Origin: Candidatus Omnitrophota bacterium
GTDB taxonomy: Bacteria; Omnitrophota; Gorgyraeia; Gygaellales; Profunditerraquicolaceae
DNA length: 10,469 nt
Direction: 5' to 3'
NCBI GenBank assembly: GCA_023228185.1
Contig: JALOBQ010000023.1
Location: 1-10,469 of the forward strand
The position numbers were made by a program, and so were the translations under genes. The notes below the pieces were generated by a model. It was not told where the DNA came from. It worked only from the letters and a program-made list of their open reading frames with translations, and made no database searches. Shown one piece after another: positions 6,839 through 10,469 of this stretch (position 1 is the first letter of the stretch; every line of letters begins with the position of its first letter).

Positions 6839-7839
6839 TTTACTAAATCCAATCCGTGCCTTTTGATGGCGCTATTTAAAATTTTCCCGATCATCTGCTC
6901 ATAAGTAATGCCGATCGTTGTGGCTAATAACATAAAGACATCTTCCGTCGATAAAGAAGGCAAAGGATTGATCTCTAAAACATAAGGCTGGCCAGAACTA
7001 TCCACCCTGAAATCCACCCTGCCAAAATCCTGGCAATCCACCGCCCGGTAAACCCTTAATGCCAAATCATTAATTTTATTTTTTAATTCTTCATTGATCT
7101 TCGCTGGGCAAATATATTCTAACCTGTCGGAAGTGATCCTGGCGAATGTATAAAATTTATCTTTCAGCTGCAGTTTGCCGTCAATCTTGATCTGCACGAT
7201 CGGCATAATCTCCGGAGTTTCATTACCGACGATTGCCACGGTAAATTCGCTGCCGGATATAAACTCTTCGACTAAAGCCGGTTGTTTATATGTTTTGATA
7301 ATGAACTCCACCTGTTTTTTCAGGCCTTGCATATCTTCAACCCGCGAACTCTCGCTTAACCCTTTAGAGGAGCCTTCAAAACGCGGTTTAACAATTAAAG
7401 GGAATTTACAATGGTCAAAATTAGTTAACGCCTCCATTGAACTGACTTCAAAAAATTTCGGGGTGGGTATGCCGTCGGCGATAAAAATCTTCTTTGCCAT
7501 TACTTTATCCAATGTCAGGCCAAGGGTTAAAGCGTCCGCCCCGACAAAAGGCACGCCGGCCATTTCTAAAAGCATCGGCACCTGGGATTCCCTATTCCTG
7601 CCGGTAAGCCCCTCGGAGATATTAAAAACGATATCCACTCCCAAGGAATCGATCTGCTCCATTAAATTGGTGGCGTTGCCGATCAGTTTGGTTTTAAAAC
7701 CATTGGACTGGATGGCTTTAGCGATAACGTCAATCGTGCTGGGGTGGTCAAATTCAGCGTTAGCGTCAGCCGGATCGCCTTTTTTGAATTTATAATCCGT
7801 TTTTAAATCGTATGTTAAACCTACTGTTTTCATGGGCAT
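6835..7839 (-). CDS. Ddl-like ATP-grasp ligase, first of tandem pair
   Basis: The 334 residues repeat the architecture of the next gene: VFNISEG (71-77), RESQVPMLLEMAGVPFVGAD (83-102), LDKVMAKKIFIADGIPTPKF (110-129), FPLIVKPRFEGSSKG (146-160), ALVEEFISGSEFTVAIV (188-204) and GRVDFRVD...YVLEINPLPSL (273-296). The Arg/Asp and Glu/Asn of the catalytic ATP-grasp domain are intact, so it should be an active ATP-dependent ligase. As in its neighbour, the D-Ala-site motifs of true Ddl are missing, and the tail after EINPLP differs (SLSTED against GLDPKE), suggesting the two paralogues take different acceptors. Two starts are possible: ATG 7839 (MPMK) and ATG 7833 (MK). The paralogue starts MKVAITYNL, which aligns with MKTVGLTYDL, so 7833 is the likelier start. 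Neither has a clear Shine-Dalgarno; a small ORF ends 3 nt before 7839. Confidence 0.9.
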   Translation of the reverse strand: MPMKTVGLTYDLKTDYKFKKGDPADANAEFDHPSTIDVIAKAIQSNGFKTKLIGNATNLMEQIDSLGVDIVFNISEGLTGRNRESQVPMLLEMAGVPFVGADALTLGLTLDKVMAKKIFIADGIPTPKFFEVSSMEALTNFDHCKFPLIVKPRFEGSSKGLSESSRVEDMQGLKKQVEFIIKTYKQPALVEEFISGSEFTVAIVGNETPEIMPIVQIKIDGKLQLKDKFYTFARITSDRLEYICPAKINEELKNKINDLALRVYRAVDCQDFGRVDFRVDSSGQPYVLEINPLPSLSTEDVFMLLATTIGITYEQMIGKILNSAIKRHGLDLVK

Positions 7840-7842
7840 ATT

Positions 7843-7932
7843 TTAAAAAAAATAGGGGCCTAAAACCTTTTCTTTTTCGTTTAAGTGCCCCCTTAAAAAA
7901 TCATCTAATTTTTTCCAACTTAGCTTATCCAA
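7843..7932 (-). CDS. Candidate 29-codon small ORF (leader peptide or unknown small protein)
   Basis: An ORF from TTG (7932-7930) to TAA (7845-7843) ends 3 nt before the first ATP-grasp start. The peptide begins MDKLSWKKLDDFL and ends EKVLGPYFF, with five lysines in 29 residues, an amphipathic look and an aromatic tail. GGGAGG is directly upstream but touches the TTG, a spacing too short to be normal; the frame is closed by a TAA 12 nt further up. The position inside the predicted transcript and the lysine content would fit a leader peptide for a lysine-using operon or a substrate of the enzymes downstream. A chance ORF in AT-rich DNA is equally possible. Confidence 0.25.
   Translation of the reverse strand: MDKLSWKKLDDFLRGHLNEKEKVLGPYFF
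7845..7893 (-). terminator. Terminator-like hairpin just ahead of the first ATP-grasp gene (attenuator candidate)
   Basis: On the minus strand AGGGGGC (7893-7887) can pair with GGCCCCT (7860-7854): five base pairs, a G-G mismatch and one more pair, around a loop of about 26 nt. Eight consecutive T follow at 7852-7845. The T-tract is good, but the loop is large and the stem short, so a free-standing terminator would be weak. It would act on transcripts from the promoter at 7977-8005 or on read-through from the UPF0280 operon. Confidence 0.3.
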
Positions 7933-7976
7933 CCTCCCAAAAATTTATTTCATAAAATGATTTACTTGCTATTAAT

Positions 7977-8005
7977 TTTTTACCATAATACCTTGTGCTT
8001 GTCAA
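7977..8005 (-). promoter_or_regulatory. Sigma70-type promoter for the ATP-grasp/kamA operon
   Basis: A perfect TTGACA -35 (8005-8000) stands 17 nt before TAAAAA (7982-7977), a 4-of-6 match to TATAAT. Transcription would begin near 7970 and produce a leader of about 130 nt. The -35 lies inside the 11-nt palindrome GCTTG-A-CAAGC (8007-7997), which could be an operator but partly follows from the self-complementary TTGACAA. No promoter-like element of this quality was seen elsewhere in the spacer. Confidence 0.6.
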
Positions 8006-8041
8006 GCAATTTCTGAATTTTAAGAAGATTTTACCTGGATC

Positions 8042-8785
8042 TTATCTCCGACGGGAAAACTCAATTTTTCCCAAAGCCGCCAGCTTATTTTTCATCACAA
8101 TCAAACAACCGGAAACTCCTTTATGTGAACAACAAAAATTTAACGCTGATTCCATCTCTTTTAGCGCATTTACGCGGTTACAGGTTGCTGTGGCTAACGC
8201 GTCAGCAACAGCCGCGCTCTTAGCTAAAACAGTCACGCTGTCGGCGCGGCCAAAACTTAAAGAATGGCCGATCGTCGCGCTGGAAGTGCAGATGCCCAAA
8301 GGAGTATCCTGCGGCCGGATAAGCAAAGCAAGCTGATTAGCCAGCTTGCCGCGGCCAGAGTATAACGCCACCTTGCGCGGTGAGGTTATTTTTAAAAATA
8401 TATCCCCGCCATTTTCAATAATCACTTCTTTGCAGCCTTTTTTAAGGAGTGTTTTTCCCAGAAGTTCGGCAATCGCGCCAGCACTTGCAGCCATTGGCCC
8501 GACATTGGCAAGGTTCCCCGCACAGCTCATCAGCCGGACAACTTTTGCAGCGCGCAACTCTACCGTTAAAGGCTTTAAGGCATATTCAAAGCGGGGATCT
8601 TTACGGATATAGCTTTCAATACCCGAGCGTAAAATATAAACCTGCCTGGCGATAAATTTTTCTTCAAGTTTTTTATCGCATAAAATATAAAGATCAGTTT
8701 CTTTCAATTGATAACGTAAAAGATGCAGATTTTTTGCCTTAAGATTATCCTGGTAGAAACGCCTTTGATAACTTTTGGATTTCAT
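8042..8785 (-). CDS. UPF0280 family protein (ApbE-like fold)
   Basis: The 247-residue protein matches the UPF0280 pattern throughout: KETDLYILCD (28-37), IESYIRKDPRFEYALKPL (56-73), NVGPMAASAGAIAELLG (94-110), IIENGGDIFLK (122-132) and PLGICTSSATIGHSLSFGR followed by ADSVTVL (162-187). The family is best known from methanogens and some anaerobic bacteria and is related in fold to the ApbE flavin transferases, but its biochemical role is not established to my knowledge. The length is normal and the core motifs are intact. No signal peptide or membrane segment is visible, so it is probably cytosolic, unlike most ApbE lipoproteins. The ATG at 8785 follows the HAD gene by 3 nt with only a weak ribosome site. 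No convincing terminator follows the stop. Confidence 0.88.
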   Translation of the reverse strand: MKSKSYQRRFYQDNLKAKNLHLLRYQLKETDLYILCDKKLEEKFIARQVYILRSGIESYIRKDPRFEYALKPLTVELRAAKVVRLMSCAGNLANVGPMAASAGAIAELLGKTLLKKGCKEVIIENGGDIFLKITSPRKVALYSGRGKLANQLALLIRPQDTPLGICTSSATIGHSLSFGRADSVTVLAKSAAVADALATATCNRVNALKEMESALNFCCSHKGVSGCLIVMKNKLAALGKIEFSRRR

Positions 8786-8788
8786 AAT

Positions 8789-9412
8789 TTAAATATTTAT
8801 CCCGCAGGAAGATAGATCTTTGATCAATTGCTTTTCACCTGAGAAAACAAAGCCCTGGATGCCCAAATGGCTGGCACAATCAACAAACTCTGCGCGGTCG
8901 TCGGTATAAAAGATATCCGCCGGCACGACGCCTAAAGCGTCGACAACTTTCTGATAAATTAATTCTTCCGGCTTAACCGCGCCGATCTTAAAAGAAAGGA
9001 ATTGCTCATCGAAAATCCCAAATACGGGAAAATTCGTTTGCAGGTATTGATAATGCAGAATATTGGTGTTGGAAAGCAAAGCTGTGCGGTAATTCTGGCG
9101 CAAGGTATTCAGGATATGGTAAACCGCGCGGTTTTTTACGTTTAAAGTGAAAACTTCATTCCAAATCGAAATAAAAGACTGGTAGCCTAATTTTAAATTA
9201 AGCCCAGTTTTTAATTGGCAGAAAAATTCTTCCGGCGAGATTTGCCCTTTTTCAAAAGCCAAGATTGAAGGCGATTGCTTTAAGAACGCCTTGATCTGCG
9301 CCGGTGATTGATCGCAAAAATAGGCAATCCTTTCCAAAGCCTTTTTATAATCAAAATCAACCAATACGTTTCCTAAATCAAATAAAATTACTTTAATTAC
9401 TTGTTGCGGCAT
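8789..9412 (-). CDS. HAD-superfamily phosphatase, YihX-like
   Basis: A 207-residue HAD hydrolase of subfamily IA with a helical cap. Motif I is FDLGNVLVDFD with the nucleophile D12. Motif II is LLSNTN (S114), motif III has K147 in GAVKPE, and motif IV is FYTDDRAEFV with D171/D172. The whole layout, including FEKGQISPEEFF in the cap, resembles E. coli YihX, an alpha-D-glucose-1-phosphate phosphatase. As in YihX, the residue two after the nucleophile is Gly rather than the Asp usual in phosphatases. The substrate cannot be fixed from sequence; sugar phosphates are likely. It lies 2 nt after the PAC2 gene and 3 nt before UPF0280, so the three are surely one operon. An AAAGGT lies about 12 nt before the ATG. 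Confidence 0.92.
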   Translation of the reverse strand: MPQQVIKVILFDLGNVLVDFDYKKALERIAYFCDQSPAQIKAFLKQSPSILAFEKGQISPEEFFCQLKTGLNLKLGYQSFISIWNEVFTLNVKNRAVYHILNTLRQNYRTALLSNTNILHYQYLQTNFPVFGIFDEQFLSFKIGAVKPEELIYQKVVDALGVVPADIFYTDDRAEFVDCASHLGIQGFVFSGEKQLIKDLSSCGINI

Positions 9413-9414
9413 AA

Positions 9415-10392
9415 CTAATTACCTTTATCCCTGTTTTTACGGAACAAATCCAGGAAACGGTCTTCATATTCCTTATAAACATTCCACTTATCCAATTCTA
9501 CTTTTAGCTCATTGGCTTTAGCGATATTTTCCTGGCTTTGCTTAAAAAGATTCTCAATTTTTTCTTTGACTGAACCGGGTAATTTGGTCAGTTGGCTTAA
9601 GCTTTTTTTGATCAATTCAATCTCCTCGTCGCCAATCGGAGCCGGCGCTCCCGCTTGCGGGGGGCCGAGTTTCAAAAAATCCAAAAGTTTATTGATCTCT
9701 TCTTCCATTGCCGCGGCCTGCTGGTTTAAAACAGCCAGGTCGAATGCCACTCCCAGGATCTTGGCCAGCCCAGCTAAAACTGCCGCCGAAGCCTTGGGAT
9801 TTTCTATCTGAATAGTATAAAGCGGTATTTCGCCAAGCAGGCAGCAGCCTTCCAGCCCCGCTTTTTTCGCAAAACTCAAAAAAAGCCCGTTCATTCCGCT
9901 GATCTGGCCCTGGTTAAGCAAAGAAAAATCGTTTTTCTTTAAAGTTTCCCGCAGCTGGCTATTTGTCGCCGCGAACCAAACTTTGGACGCATGGATATGC
10001 TCTAAAGTAAGCGGCATAGAAGCGAAACTAACCACCATTTGCACGTGAAAACTTTTCGCTAAATTAATAATCGCCCGGGAATACTCCTCGGCTTTTGAAA
10101 GATCGGGCTGGGCGTTACTTAAGAAAATTATCAAATCGTTCTTGCCGGCTTTATTCTTCCAGAAAAAAAATCTGCTTTGCGGCAAGTCCGGCATTTTTAA
10201 AATCCCCGCGTCAATAGCGCTACTGGTCAGATAAAAAAACTCTGAGGCCTCAATCTTGGCAAACTCCTCGGCCTTAAGCTGTTCTACTAAATATGTTGCC
10301 GCCCGAAAAGCCACATCCCCCATGCCGGGCCAGGCAACAATCAGATAAGGTTTTTTCAGGCGGGGCCTTTTAAAAATTTTGACTGGATCCAT
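9415..10392 (-). CDS. PAC2 family protein (proteasome-assembly-chaperone-like)
   Basis: The first 220 residues fit the PAC2 fold seen in archaeal and actinobacterial proteins related to eukaryotic proteasome assembly chaperone 2. LIVAWPGMGDVAFRAATYLV (17-36) is the hallmark start, and ISGMNGLFLSFAKKAGL (164-180) followed by GCCLLGEIPLYT (182-193) is the conserved glycine-rich/acidic block. A Pro/Ala/Gly linker (about 243-252) leads to a charged, mostly helical tail to residue 325, with coiled-coil potential. No signal peptide or membrane segment is seen. The bacterial function is unknown; no proteasome subunit gene is in the window. The ATG at 10392 has a good Shine-Dalgarno (AAGGAGA, 10403-10397). 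It leads the HAD and UPF0280 genes with only 2-3 nt gaps. Confidence 0.9.
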   Translation of the reverse strand: MDPVKIFKRPRLKKPYLIVAWPGMGDVAFRAATYLVEQLKAEEFAKIEASEFFYLTSSAIDAGILKMPDLPQSRFFFWKNKAGKNDLIIFLSNAQPDLSKAEEYSRAIINLAKSFHVQMVVSFASMPLTLEHIHASKVWFAATNSQLRETLKKNDFSLLNQGQISGMNGLFLSFAKKAGLEGCCLLGEIPLYTIQIENPKASAAVLAGLAKILGVAFDLAVLNQQAAAMEEEINKLLDFLKLGPPQAGAPAPIGDEEIELIKKSLSQLTKLPGSVKEKIENLFKQSQENIAKANELKVELDKWNVYKEYEDRFLDLFRKNRDKGN

Positions 10393-10418
10393 ATTTTCTC
10401 CTTAAAATAATTTAAAAA

Positions 10419-10469
10419 TCAATTTGCTTTATAATTACGTAAAAATTCCACTAAAACTTTTGCTCCCTT
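10419..10469 (-). CDS. Probable C-terminal end of an unidentified gene, cut by window edge
   Basis: On the minus strand one frame is open from the edge to TGA at 10421-10419 and encodes KGAKVLVEFLRNYKAN. The other two frames meet stops within 20-35 nt. The composition looks protein-like, and the stop lies 26 nt before the PAC2 start with a good ribosome site in between, as in an operon. I cannot identify the protein from 16 residues, and chance is possible. Confidence 0.45.
   Translation of the reverse strand, partial: KGAKVLVEFLRNYKAN

Noticed and set aside
7175..7795. A 206-codon open frame on the plus strand opposite the first ATP-grasp gene
   Set aside because: It is fully antisense to a gene with clear family motifs, shows no recognisable domain and has no ribosome site; it is a shadow of the minus-strand codon usage. 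The same holds for the other plus-strand frames, for example at 152-559, 684-1049 and 4969-5373.
5837..7839. Calling the two ATP-grasp genes ddl and assigning them to peptidoglycan precursor synthesis
   Set aside because: The D-Ala binding motifs near the N-terminus and after NTxPG are not present, and there are two copies coupled to kamA rather than to mur or fts genes.
7843..8041. A terminator for the UPF0280 operon directly after its stop codon
   Set aside because: Only the short GCTT-GAC-AAGC hairpin is found and no T-tract follows; the only T-tract is 190 nt further on, ahead of the ATP-grasp gene.

Overview
All convincing genes in this window lie on the minus strand, so transcription runs from position 10469 towards 1. 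The content is bacterial: MnmE, a full-length PurH, FolC, and sigma70-like promoters of the TTGACN-17-TATAAT type. A radical-SAM lysine 2,3-aminomutase suggests an anaerobic or microaerophilic life. The mix of a bacterial PAC2 protein, a UPF0280 protein, AT-rich spacers and tightly packed genes reminds me of candidate phyla such as Omnitrophota. That placement is an impression from memory, not something the sequence proves.

Layout in transcription order. (1) At 10469-10419 there is the likely 3' end of an unidentified gene. It is followed by a tight run of three genes: a PAC2-family protein (10392-9415), a YihX-like HAD phosphatase (9412-8789) and a UPF0280/ApbE-like protein (8785-8042). Gaps within the run are 2-3 nt. 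(2) A 202-nt spacer carries a TTGACA-17-TAAAAA promoter, a lysine-rich 29-codon small ORF and a terminator-like hairpin. (3) Three genes then overlap by 4 nt each: two tandem Ddl-like ATP-grasp ligases (7839-6835 and 6838-5837) and a KamA-type aminomutase (5840-4653, TTG start). (4) A 181-nt spacer holds a GC-rich hairpin terminator that resembles a dispersed repeat, and immediately after it a near-consensus promoter, TTGACC-17-TATAAT. (5) That promoter faces a YchF-like protein whose GTPase core has been lost (4471-3770), followed after 117 nt by purH (3652-2099), folC (2050-713) and the 5' part of mnmE (726 to the window edge).

Two functional groupings stand out. purH, folC and mnmE all handle tetrahydrofolate: PurH uses 10-formyl-THF, FolC polyglutamylates folates, and MnmE binds a one-carbon THF in its N-terminal domain. 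The ATP-grasp/ATP-grasp/KamA cassette looks like a small dedicated pathway. KamA keeps the residues that recognise lysine and so probably makes L-beta-lysine. The two ligases keep the ATP-grasp core but lack the N-terminal D-Ala site motif of true D-Ala-D-Ala ligases, so they probably join something else, plausibly beta-lysine. The product is unknown to me, and this is the most interesting unit in the window. No tRNA, rRNA, CRISPR array or insertion sequence was seen, and no stretch over 300 nt is gene-free.
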